In this document: piece by piece, positions 40,562 to 50,607 of the stretch
Layout: the number at the start of each line of letters is the position of its first letter
Position numbering within the stretch: the first letter of the stretch is position 1
Origin: Lates calcarifer
Lineage: Eukaryota; Chordata; Actinopteri; Centropomidae
Direction: 5' to 3'
Assembly: GCF_001640805.2 (NCBI RefSeq)
Contig: NC_066836.1
Location: 5,172,892-5,236,891, forward strand
Length of the DNA: 64,000 bases
Notes under the pieces: generated by a model
The model's database searches: none
What the model was told of the DNA's origin: nothing
What the model saw: the letters and a program-made list of their open reading frames with translations, nothing else
Made by a program: the position numbers and the translations under genes

Positions 40562-40590
<29 letters not shown>
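38909..40590. other. ltb4r 3' UTR and AT-rich intergenic DNA with two poly-A tracts
   Basis: No coding frame follows the stop codon. A candidate poly(A) signal ATTAAA is at 39347-39352. Pure A tracts occur at about 40201-40224 and 40563-40592; no retroposed gene body was recognised beside either. Confidence 0.5.
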
Positions 40591-40594
<4 letters not shown>

Positions 40595-40684
40595 TCTTAA
40601 ACATGTACATAGATTATAAATACTGGGTTTTAAACTGACATATCTGTGAACAAGGTAATAAAAATTAATTTTCAACTTGAACCT

Positions 40685-42093
40685 TTTAATTTACCAAATC
40701 CCAAACTGGGACGATCCAGCAGTGGTCTCGGTTTGCGCTGTGATCCAATTACCTGTAAAAAGTAAAACAAGGTGAAACCTCAGTAAAACTATAAGTATAA
40801 TGCACCACAATTTACCAGAACCACAAACTACAGCCTGCAAACGTTTCACTAGAACAGTCATGAAGGTGGGATGTATTTATATACGTAGAAAACATGAATA
40901 CATAGACTTAAACTTAAAGCCGGTTGTACAGTGTTGGATATTGTGAACTGATCAAGACGACAGATACTGACCTCATTTTATTAAACTATATCCAGGCCAG
41001 GCTCTGAAATACAGAAAGAAAACATGACAGGTTAGTTTAAACTTGCAACATGATGAGCGCTTCACTAGTATCGGATATTGTCAAACCCATCAGTGCAGTG
41101 AAAGAATAATCATGAGGTTCAGGTGAAACACGGACTCACATGCAACTCATCATTAAGGTTTGACTGTATAAATGTGACTTTATGTTCTTAACAGAACTTT
41201 CAGAAGGTTGATCTGCAGCTTAGAGGAGATGCAGATTTAAGCAGGTGTAAATTATGCTGGGAAATTTACACTAAATTACCAGTTTATTAGGTACAACTTG
41301 CAAATTCAGATTAATTACTCACTCACTTAAATAGTGCATCATTATTAATATGGGTTAACTTTATTGATCCCTATTGAAGGAATTTATAAGCTTTCCTGCA
41401 GTATATAAAGTAAGACTTAAGGATAAATCAAAATAGTCTGATTTTTCTGCAGAAACAATGTGCTGCACCAGTGGTTTGTCTTGCAACCCCCTTCAGTTTG
41501 GGGCCTTTGTCACATGTTTCCGATGCCTGTGAGTTAATACTCCACTACAGCGACATTTCCGCTCAACTTCTCAGGTACTTGTATCTAAATTGTTTAAAGA
41601 CCCAAAGAGGAGGTGAAATTCTCCCATTTTTCGTAACAAATTCAAATAAAAGTACCTAAAATTGTACCTGAGTGCAGCAGCTGAGTTAATGTTTTTGTCT
41701 TTTTCCACGTGTGAAAGTAAATGTTTTTTTTTTTTTTTTTAAAGGGAGCTTATAAACCCAACACACCTGAGAGTGCATTAAGAGACTAATTTCAATCCAA
41801 ATGCACCGTTCACTCGGACGCAGCCTGTTAATTTCCAGCTGTAAGTAGCTCATTTGTTAGTCACCATGAGGTCGCTGCAGCAGCGGAGCTAACAATGATA
41901 ATCTGTGCGGAAACAACCGCAACAAACAACAGCCACTGGCAGGCACATAACTACACCAGCTGCATGTTAACAATGTAATCTGATAGAAAACCATGAACAC
42001 ATACCGTGGATGTGGGGTTAAAAACACGTGGTGGCTTTCGTCTCTCCGCCGAAACACGACCGACCTCCTTTACCGCAACAAGGAAGAAAGAGG
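40685..42093 (-). ncRNA. Probable non-coding snoRNA host gene (5'TOP, SNHG-like)
   Basis: The minus strand shows a pyrimidine start, CCTCTTTCTTCCTT (about 42092-42080), like the 5'TOP of ribosomal-protein and snoRNA host genes. Predicted exons: 1, about 42092-42005, donor CACG|GTATGT; 2, 41003-40972, acceptor TATTTCAG and donor ATGAG|GTCAGT; 3, from 40752, acceptor TTTTTACAG, with ATTAAA at 40690-40685. The 32-nt exon 2 has a stop codon in all three frames, so the spliced RNA cannot code through it. A box C/D snoRNA sits in intron 1, ending about 76 nt before the 3' splice site, the usual distance for splicing-coupled snoRNA processing. Short exons, a TOP start and an intronic snoRNA together are the signature of SNHG-type genes. 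Exon ends rest on splice motifs alone. Confidence 0.5.
41080..41164 (-). ncRNA. Box C/D snoRNA, SNORD18-like guide
   Basis: This 85-nt candidate has all box C/D parts. The terminal stem is GTCAAACC (41164-41157) with GGTTTGAC (41087-41080), a perfect 8-bp pair. Box C is ATGATGA (41153-41147), box D is CTGA (41093-41090), and D' is CTGA (41122-41119), followed by a C'-like ATGATTA. The 13 nt before D' (GTCCGTGTTTCAC, 41135-41123) pair over 12 nt with the conserved 28S rRNA sequence TGAAACACGGAC. Box C/D RNAs of this kind direct 2'-O-methylation of rRNA in the nucleolus. The guide and the TGAACC-CATGATT block after it resemble vertebrate SNORD18 as I remember it, but D' is about 3 nt further along, which would shift the modified nucleotide. 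It lies in intron 1 of the host described above. Structure is strong; family name is tentative. Confidence 0.75.
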
Positions 42094-43022
42094 CCGTTAA
42101 TGAAGCTGAGGCGCAATTTATCTCTTTATCAAAACCACGTGTTTGCTGCTGTCCGCCGTCACTAAACAGCTTCCAGAAAGCTTCCGGGTCTGACTGCTGC
42201 AGAATAAATGAGCTAATATGACACTGAGGAATAAACATGCAGCAGAAACTGCATCTGATTCTCAGAGCATTTTTATTCCAGTCTCTATGGAGGTATTAGT
42301 AAATAATTATAAAACTTACAACGACAAATACACGGACATCATTCAACAGCATTGTTGTGCATTCAGACTACACTAATAAATAATAAAACAATAATATAAC
42401 AACATTTATCAAATAAAACCTGAAATAAACAGAAACCCTGACTGTTCTGTTATTGTACTCTATATTCACCATTTTTAATAATTTATTTATATTTATATTT
42501 GTCATATATCTCGTTTGTAACGTTTTATTTGGTTCTGACATTAAATTAGCAGCTGAATTTCACAAATTTAATTGCTTTTTTTTATTCATGTATTGAAACC
42601 AATAAACAAATGGGACATAAATGTATCATTGTGTATGTGAAGGTAACCCATTTAAATGATTGGATATACAAAAAAAAACATTGAGATAAAACATTATTAA
42701 AACCACTATTCTCTAAATGCACACTCATGACTTAAATAAGTAAATAATAACAGATAACTGTGTAGATAACGGCTGCTGTGTTTAAATAAACCCGTGATTG
42801 AACGCCACCTGTTATTTTAAAACAGGTTCCCACAGACAGAGCTCCGTTTGAACTACAAAATGACGTAACTGCTGGATGAAGTACGGAACGCCGATTGGTC
42901 CAAAAGTGCTCAAACCAACTCATTGACAGACACAAGACAGAGCGGTGCAGTCAGAGACAAACGGTGTAACGTGTTGCGACGTTCAGTGATTTAATTCAGA
43001 AGTGGACTGAAATTTGGTAACC

Positions 43023-45351
43023 ATGAGAGTCCTAATAGGTATGTGCGGTTTTAAAGAATTATATATGTATATATATTAAAAAACGTTCAGAAAGGTCAGT
43101 GTGACATAACGCTACCAGCTAGCTGTTAGCTGCCGTAGTTATAAAGGCATAAACTAAGTCAAGTTACGTGTGCATTGTGTTCGTCCAGAAAGTTATAGTA
43201 AAAGTAACGTGTCCGCCGTGTGACTAAACCTAGAAAACTGTCACTGTGTGGTTTAATTGTTATACAAAGCCTAAGTTTGCTCAACTAATGCACAGGAGTA
43301 CTGTTTTGTAAGCATGCATACTACGCATGCGCACTACTATGGCTATCCTGTGCCTTCAGTGTGACACTTAATGTTTATTCACATTTAATTATGTACTGAC
43401 GGGTATTTCTGTGGTATTAGCCATTCCGTTTATACCAGTGAGGATAGGTTTAGTAACAGAAACAGCTCTCTGATAAATGCGGTGTAGTTTTACAGCACTG
43501 CTAGATTCTCTGTGGTTCATCTGTTTGTTTATTTTTCTATATGTCTTCCTTGTAGGAGGGGGATCTGGGTTTGTGGGCCGTGAGCTGACTCGCCTGCTCA
43601 GAGACAAAGGTCACGAGGTTACAGTAATATCTCGCCAGTCTGGTCCAGGAAAAATAACATGGGTATGATCTTTGTTTAAGTCAGAGGAATAGTAAAGGGT
43701 GGGGAACAGGGTTGGTTTAAGAGCACCTGATTCATCCCAGCTACCGGTTACCATTATGCTGAAACATTGTGATTTTAAGTGACTCTCCCCTTTCCGCCAT
43801 ATTTCAAATCACTGTGCTTGTCTCTAAAAATCCAGTATCATGAATTAACTCCTGTACTTTTCCTTTTGTGCTCCTGCAGAGTGAGTTGGAGTCTTGTGGC
43901 CTTCCACCATGTGACGGTGCAGTAAACTTGGCTGGAGAGAATCTCATGAACCCACTACGATGGTAAGCAGCGAATAAACTAAGTCAACAACTGACAATCT
44001 TTGTATCATTTTCTCAGCTTATCAGTTCATCTTCTTATTTATAAAATTTCAGAAAATAGTGAAAAATGTCCATTGTAACTAACAAATAAACCAAAAGTAG
44101 TGGTCATTTAACTGTGCAGCTGAGTCTTGCTGTGGGTACTGGGGCCAGCTGTTTTAACGAAGCTGGATCTTAACCTATTGATCTGTTTTTATTTGCGGTT
44201 TCAGGTGGAACGAAAGCTACAAAAAAGATTTGTTCTCCAGTCGCATTGACACGACAAAAGCTCTGGCTCAAGCCATTGCTGCATCCCCCAGTCCCCCTCA
44301 CTCCTGGGTGCTGGTATCTGGTGTAGGTAAGTCTCTGCCCAGTGTCAAAACTTTGAAATTCTCATATGCTGCTTGGGTTGAGGTTTATTATATGAATACA
44401 CAGATAGACAAAATATATTTCTTTTCTTCGCTTTTCATGTTCACAGCTTGTTACAAACCCAGTCTGACAGCTGAGTATACAGAAGACAGTGAATGGACAC
44501 CATTTGACCTCCTTTCCAAACTCGTCAAAGAGTGGGAGGCCTCAGCACTTCTTCCTGAGAATGTGGTGAAAACCACCAAACAAGTCGTCATCAGGCCTGG
44601 TACATAAAACTGCATATTTCACTTTAAATTACAGACAAAAATTCTGCAATTTGAGGAGGTAAAAATTTGAATGTTAATGGCCCGGACTTTCCAGATTTCC
44701 TGCCAGACAGTAAGACTTGGTTTTGATCAGTACATACAAATAATTTTACTGTATCTTGCAAAAAAGTAGGGATTAAAAAATTAAAAACAATGTGATAAAA
44801 TGCAGTTTGTATCATATAATGAAATAAATTCAGCTGGAATAAATTATTATAGTTGATAGTATGAGCACCCAAACACAATCACATCCCTTTTAAGACATTC
44901 CCTGTTCTTCCTCCCTCCACCAGGGGCAGTGCTGGGTCGCGATGGTGGTGCCATGAAGCAAATGCTGCTGCCCTTCTGGCTCGGCCTCGGGGGCACTCTG
45001 GGGTCAGGCAGACAGCCGTTTCCTTGGATCCACGTCTCGGACCTGGCAGGGATCATTGCCCACGCCCTGGAGCCGCCTACCGACACTCCGTCCCCTTCAC
45101 AGCAAGTGTTTAATGGGGTTGCTCCTGCGCTGAACACCAACTATGAGTTCACTAAAGAATTGGGCCGGGTTCTGAGGCGGCCCACCATTTTACCTGTGCC
45201 AGGCTTTGTCATGAACACCCTGATGGGCTCTGAGAGGGCTGTGGTCCTCACGCAGGGTCAGAAAGTCATACCAAAGAGGACTTTAGCGGCCGGATTTCAG
45301 TACAAGTACCCGGACTTGACCTCAGCCCTAAAGGAGATTGCTGGGAGTTAA
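43023..45351 (+). CDS. sdr39u1: Epimerase family protein SDR39U1
   Basis: Six exons (43023-43038, 43556-43662, 43880-43962, 44205-44326, 44447-44599, 44924-45351) join in phase to 302 aa, close to the human length. The protein starts MRVLIGGGSGFVGRELTRLL, a Rossmann nucleotide-binding fold with G-G-G-S-G-F-V-G at residues 6-13. Further family marks are AVNLAGENLMNPLRWWNESY, SRIDTT, WVLVSGV, PSLTAEYTEDS, VLGRDGGAM, LPFWLGLGG, FPWIHVSDLAGI, FNGVAP and KVIPKRTLAAGFQYKYPDL, all as in human SDR39U1. It belongs to the extended short-chain dehydrogenase/reductase group with NADP(H) binding; the natural substrate is not established. The first coding exon holds only five codons and one base. It runs tail-to-tail with mettl17, with 628 bp between stop codons. 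An NRF1-like site sits in intron 1. Confidence 0.95.
43324..43333. promoter_or_regulatory. NRF1-like site in sdr39u1 intron 1
   Basis: CGCATGCGCA within TACGCATGCGCAC resembles the NRF1 palindrome (GCGCATGCGC) with one difference at the edge. It lies about 300 bp downstream of the start codon. Confidence 0.35.
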
Positions 45352-45815
45352 CAGATTTTGGAAGAATGTGTGCTGGCCTTCATATGTACTGTATCATGTA
45401 TGGAATCATTAGTGTCAAAAATAACAATTGAACAAGAACTCAGGGTCATAAACAGGTAATGACACATTGCTGTAAATCCCATTCTTCAGATCTGTGGACT
45501 GCTTGGAAAATGTTTATGAATCAGGTTTTACAAAGTGCTTCTCTAAACTTTGATCAGTACACCCATAGTGTAATCATTCCTTCATAAACACATTCATTTA
45601 AACAACAGGAAGTAACTGTGAAAATCAGTGGTTCTTTTGAATTTTGAAGTCCCTCATTAAAAGGATGATATTTATTCAGATGGTCTCTTGGATTGACTTT
45701 TTCAAGTTAAGAAAACTGCAGCATGTTTTTTTTTTAGATAAAAAAACTGACTATGGTTTATTGAAGGTAGTGCACAGTAAGCTGGGTAAAGTACAGCAAA
45801 ACGGAACTATGACTT

Positions 45816-45821
45816 TTTATT
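45816..45821 (-). terminator. Polyadenylation signal of mettl17
   Basis: AATAAA on the minus strand, 159 bp beyond the mettl17 stop codon. A second AATAAA occurs about 60 bp further on. Both lie in the spacer between the converging sdr39u1 and mettl17 genes. Confidence 0.45.
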
Positions 45822-45979
45822 GAAGTAATCTCGGTAAGCACTCAATGAGTCAGTCCTTTATTAGTTCCCTTAAGGAAATGCTGAACTAACGGCTGATGAG
45901 TGCTTGGACGGCCGTCTTATTTCATTTTCCTGGGAGTATTTCATTAATCTGAAAAATGTGTCTCTTCCCGGCTGAATCA

Positions 45980-48900
45980 TCACTCTGAATCACTCTGCTC
46001 ATCCTCCTCCTCTTCCTCGACTTTCTGAATGATCGGCAGTCGATCTCCCCAGTTGCTGCTTCGAGCACAGCGGTAAATGTCTCTGATGAAAGAAAATGAA
46101 ACACAATGTGTGAGTAGGGAGCTAAAACACCCTCCCCTGCCTTCCCAAAATATTTCAGACTTCCCTCCAACCCTCCGGTCCCTTTTCTGACCCCTCATTG
46201 CCAGTAATGTTTATACTGTCCCTTAGCAGTTCTTGAACAACATAAATCAAACCCAAGCTTTAAAAATGATGCCACTGCTAATGGGTTTGACAGGACGTGT
46301 GATGCAGGACTTTTACCTGCTGTGTTTCCGAGCAGTCACCACCATGTGTTGCAGCTGTCCATCAGGACAGCACATCTGACAGTGGACATGTCTTGTTCTA
46401 CGCAGCACTGGTGAGATCAGCCGGGCCCAGTCCACACCTTCTGTTTCTGCCTCCACTTGTCCGTTCCGAGTCAGAATCAGGTAGCTGAACTTCTCCGTCT
46501 GACAACTATTGTGCTGAAAAAAAAAGAAGCTTGATATGAAATCTGTCTTTTTAAAAGTTAAAAACATAGAATTAGTTTTTCTTCTGTCAGTAACTGATAT
46601 AAAACAAATGCTCTTGTGCACGGTAAATAATGTGTTTTACACAGAAAGGTCAGCATAAGCACTGATGATAACATGGCAGAGCAAAGAAAATTGCTCTACC
46701 TACAGATACTTTACACCGACTACTTGACAAATTTAAGTATGAAGGTATGGGAAGGATATCATGTTATAAACCTATTTCAAGTTTAAAAAGCTCAATAAAC
46801 TGATCTGACACAATGTTAACTTAATCACAATTTTATAATATTTTTCAGGTGTGTATATCAGCTAAAAGTTCTGTAAAAATCACATAAAAGAACCTTGAGT
46901 TAGGATTTATTCTGTCAAACTTTTATTTTCCAGAGTCAAGAAAGAACTTTCATGCTTGAGTAACTAATATTTGCTTTTAAAAAGTGACACATGGCTGTAA
47001 TCCAGAGTTGAGTTTTACCCCAGGCAGAGGAAGAGGGTGGTACTGCTGCTGGAAGTTGCAGGGAAAGGTCAGTGATCCAGCCAGTTTAGGACACGTCAGC
47101 TCATGCGGACACTAAAAAACCCAAACAAAAGAGAAAAGATCCAATAAATCTGTGACACTCGACTGGAGTTACAGCATGATATTTTAAAACTAGCTGGGAT
47201 TTAAACGTACTGGAGCAAACACTGAAGCAGGTCTGGAGTCGTGGACTATCCTCTCTTGTTTCTGGAGATAGAGAACTAAAAGTTATCAGTCTGCTTCCAG
47301 TGTCAGATCATCTGCACAGCACTTACACTTACCAAAGTTCCCTATGAGGATTTTAAAAGTGCTATTTCACCAGCTGAATTTGAATACCTTTAATAAAGTG
47401 TCTCTGGCTTCCATAAGAATCTGATGGCCCTCTTTGGTCCCATTTTCTACCAACACCTGTAAGAAAAAATTAAAAGACTTAATAAAATATTATTAAATAA
47501 GAATGATACCAGAAAAGTTGTCAAGACAAGTTGCAATTTACACACAAAATGATGACAACAGGACCGCACATACAGTCCAAAGGATCACAGAAAACTGACA
47601 GTAAAGCACACATCACATCATCTAAACGGGAAGCGAACCAGATATGAGTTGGTCTTTCTCCACAGAGTGAACACTGACTCTTCTCGCTCCTTCATGTTGG
47701 GAAGCTCTGACAGGGTAAAAGCTGCGACTACCAAATCAAACTGCACCTGAGAGGAGAGACACAGCACTATCAGGACTCTTCATCATAAAGCTATGGAAAC
47801 TGTCACATTAATTCTTTTTTTTAATTAAAAAAATGAATTCATAAAAATGTGGTTGGAAGCAGATTTTTGTTGAGAAAGATCACCACTGCCTAATCAGAAA
47901 TAGAAACAAAAGAATAAAAGTTTCTTAGCCACTCCAACTTGCATACATCTGCGTAATAGTGGTTGTAGACTAATTATTCATGTGCCATGGTGTGAGGAAG
48001 AAAGAAATGTCTCTTTTTTGTCACATATACAGCAAGAACCTGAATTTTAATCTTTCTTTTGGAGCTCAAAATTGAAAATCTGGTCTTACCGTAGGAGACA
48101 CGGGGAGGAACTGTCTGAAATAGACTTGCTTGATGTGAGGTTGAGCTTGTTCGTCATCACCTGCTCAGCAAAACACAAAAATGCTCAGAATGTCTGATGA
48201 GCTATTTGACAAACCTAAATCTAAAATGTATCAAATCTAAATCAAATCATAAATAAAACGAGTGTGTGTGCACCTTTGAGAAGTTGCTCTGCCAGAATGT
48301 TCATTGGTCCAGAGCTGTCCACACACACCATCTCCTTCAAAGAGTCGGCCCAGTACGAGTGTGATGCCCTGCAGAGACAGTGACTGGATTTATAGTATTG
48401 TAATTTAAATGAAAACTCTCTTTATGTTGCAGTTGTATTATGCACTAACCAGACAACTGTTCCCAGCCCAGAACCAAAATCCAGGAGAGACTGAGGGGCA
48501 AAGGAGGGATCTCTCTTCTTTATCTGGAATGATGGGAAAAAAAGACAAGCAGTCATTTAGGACATGTAATAGCAGAAATTTGACTCACTAGCACATTCAG
48601 CCATCATAATCTCATATTTATTCTGTCATTTTCATAAGCTTTATCACTGTAAGTCTATAAACAATGTTTTAGGTGATGTGGATGGACTAACTTTTTAAGA
48701 GAAATCCCAGTGTCATCATGTGAATTAACCTGTGATCTCCACCATTTTCTCATACCTCATTTAGAGCTCTCCTCGCTGCCGCATAGCCCCCGGCCAGCCG
48801 AGCCGCCATGTACACCACAGCGAACTCTTCATCATACCTGACAACACAAGACAGTGAGCTGTGTATAAACTCTACAGGATGCTCTCTCTCTCTCTACTTT

Positions 48901-50015
48901 GAAATTAGTTAAATTAACTGGAGCATTTCTGAACACACCCTTAGATAAAAAATTCATCAATAGTGTCGTTTTATAAAAGAACATGTAGGTAAAAGGAACT
49001 CTTACTTCATGGAAGTCCAATGATATGTTGTTCTTCTGAGCTCTGAAAACACTCTCCTTCTGATGCGGTCTGCAAGTGCTTCCTCATCTATATCTGCAAT
49101 ACATAGCACATTTTTTTGCCAGCTGCTTCATCATATAACCTCTTTACAGTTAATATACCTGTGCACCCTCTTTCACCCACCTCCTCTCTTCTGCATCGCT
49201 TTCTCCCACAGTTCTTTCTCCAGGCCTATAGCTTTCTTTCGCAGAGTTTTATCCTCGACCTTTCGTTTCCTGCTCCACAGGAAGTTAGTGAGTTTATGAG
49301 CGCGGTCAGTCAGCTGAGGCACCTCAGCTCCTACAGGTGGAGAGATTTGAGAGTCAACACAGCATTTTGACATTTAATTTCAAGACCAGCGAAGCTACAG
49401 AAATATCTGACATGTCAACTGACAGTCACAATCACAACTGAACATACTGAGAATAACTGACTGTGCAGCCATCTGAAGTTCCGCAGGTAGGCGCAGAGTT
49501 TTCAGGTTGGTCACACCTGGATGCTTCCTGTGTGGTTCTCCTTTAAGGAAATCTACCTGGGGCTGTGGTAGGGCAGCTGTGCTTATTCCCTGAGGAGGAA
49601 AAAATACTCTCTTTAAATTCTAGTGAGGTAACAGTACCCAACTTCATTCTGTTATAAGATTACAACAAAACAGAAGAGAAATTCCATTAGATAGTTTCAG
49701 ACCCAAGACTTTTAGTATTTGATTTAAAATCTGCTCCATCTTTAATTTATCCGTCGTTCATATTTTATCCCTGATTTCTCCACTGATTAACTTAGATGTA
49801 GAGTTAATTTATCTATACATTGAGCCTCAAAGGTTTTAAGGGAGTTCACAAGGTTTTATCCCGTGAATATAGCAAACTGTTGAACTCAGTCAAGTTTCAA
49901 TGAGTCTGACCTCTATAGCAAAGATGCTGCGTTCAATGCCACTCACCCTGTACATCATCTTCACGACCCCTGCTCTCTGACAGAGGATACGGGCACTGCA
50001 GCTCCGTGTTGCCAT
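45980..50015 (-). CDS. mettl17: Methyltransferase-like protein 17, mitochondrial ribosome assembly factor
   Basis: Fourteen exons join in phase to 463 aa (human 456): 50015-49947, 49589-49448, 49330-49181, 49093-49006, 48837-48756, 48523-48450, 48368-48274, 48160-48090, 47746-47639, 47456-47388, 47261-47211, 47111-47019, 46513-46317, 46082-45980. The first ATG, 50015, gives an Arg/Cys-rich N terminus suiting a mitochondrial presequence. Family marks: [38 protein letters not shown]; the SAM-binding-type loop [13 protein letters not shown] (about 190-202); [21 protein letters not shown]; and cysteines C334, C340, C351 and C409 in CPHELTCP and [11 protein letters not shown], the set reported to hold an Fe-S cluster in METTL17. 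It acts in small-subunit assembly of the mitoribosome. The exon-9 donor (CTG|GTTCGC) is weak. It is head-to-head with parp2. Confidence 0.94.
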
Positions 50016-50375
50016 ATTTTCGCAGTTTATACGGTATTTCTTAAGATTTATTTTTTTATTTTGACTTACAGCCACACCGCGACAAGCACGGGGTACCACA
50101 TTAGCTCGCTTCCAATCCTCCAACAAAATATCTCCGACTACTGGTTAAGGCGGAACATTTGGGACTGAAATTGTGTTCCCCCCGTATAAGGGCACATACA
50201 GAGCGCTCACTCTGCGCTTATTTGCGGGTCCGACTTGTGACTTACTTTGCATAGATTTCGCATGAGTATTATAAGGACTAAAGTAAGTGAAGGTAGTAAA
50301 GACTAAAGTAAGTTAAAGCATATGTGATTAAATACATTTTCACGTTCAATTGTGCATCAGGTTTACGATAAAATT

Positions 50376-50389
50376 GTTGCCACGGTAAC
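50376..50389. promoter_or_regulatory. X-box (RFX-type) motif
   Basis: GTTGCCACGGTAAC matches the 14-bp RFX consensus GTTRCCATGGYAAC at all but one central position. It lies 219 bp upstream of the parp2 start codon. Confidence 0.5.
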
Positions 50390-50425
50390 GGCTATGCCTC
50401 CGCGCCTTTTTGACGAGAGTGTAGA

Positions 50426-50435
50426 GCGCATGCGT
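50426..50435. promoter_or_regulatory. NRF1-like site
   Basis: GCGCATGCGT differs by one base from the NRF1 palindrome GCGCATGCGC. NRF1 commonly drives nuclear genes for mitochondrial proteins, which fits mettl17. Confidence 0.5.
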
Positions 50436-50607
50436 GACAAGTTCTTTTTCCAACTGCCGAGTGATTAATCTTCGCACTAGACGATCTTTAGCGGCACCGG
50501 CCAGGAAACGGCGGTGAGGAAAGTTTAAAGTCTGTCGCCTTGTCTGATGTTTCTGTGGCCCAGTTATTACTGTAACTAGCCAATTATAATTTTTTACATA
50601 AACCACC

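Larger units (their letters stand above)
50016..50607. promoter_or_regulatory. Bidirectional promoter between mettl17 and parp2
   Basis: Only 592 bp separate the two start codons, which point away from each other. The spacer has an X-box (GTTGCCACGGTAAC, 50376-50389) and an NRF1-like site (GCGCATGCGT, 50426-50435), with locally raised CpG around 50390-50520. No TATA box stands out. A shared divergent promoter is inferred from geometry and motifs. Confidence 0.6.

Noticed and set aside
40685..40752. Short open frame in the third host exon rich in Arg, Pro and Leu
   Set aside because: It looks peptide-like but cannot be joined in frame through the 32-nt exon 2, and there is no homologue I recognise.
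41951..42238. 95-codon open frame on the minus strand over exon 1 of the snoRNA host
   Set aside because: It runs past the probable start and donor, resembles no known protein, and the next exon has stops in all frames.
50100..50600. Possible RNase P RNA gene (Rpph1) next to parp2, as in mammals
   Set aside because: No recognisable RNase P conserved regions were seen in the spacer, and the divergent partner here is mettl17.
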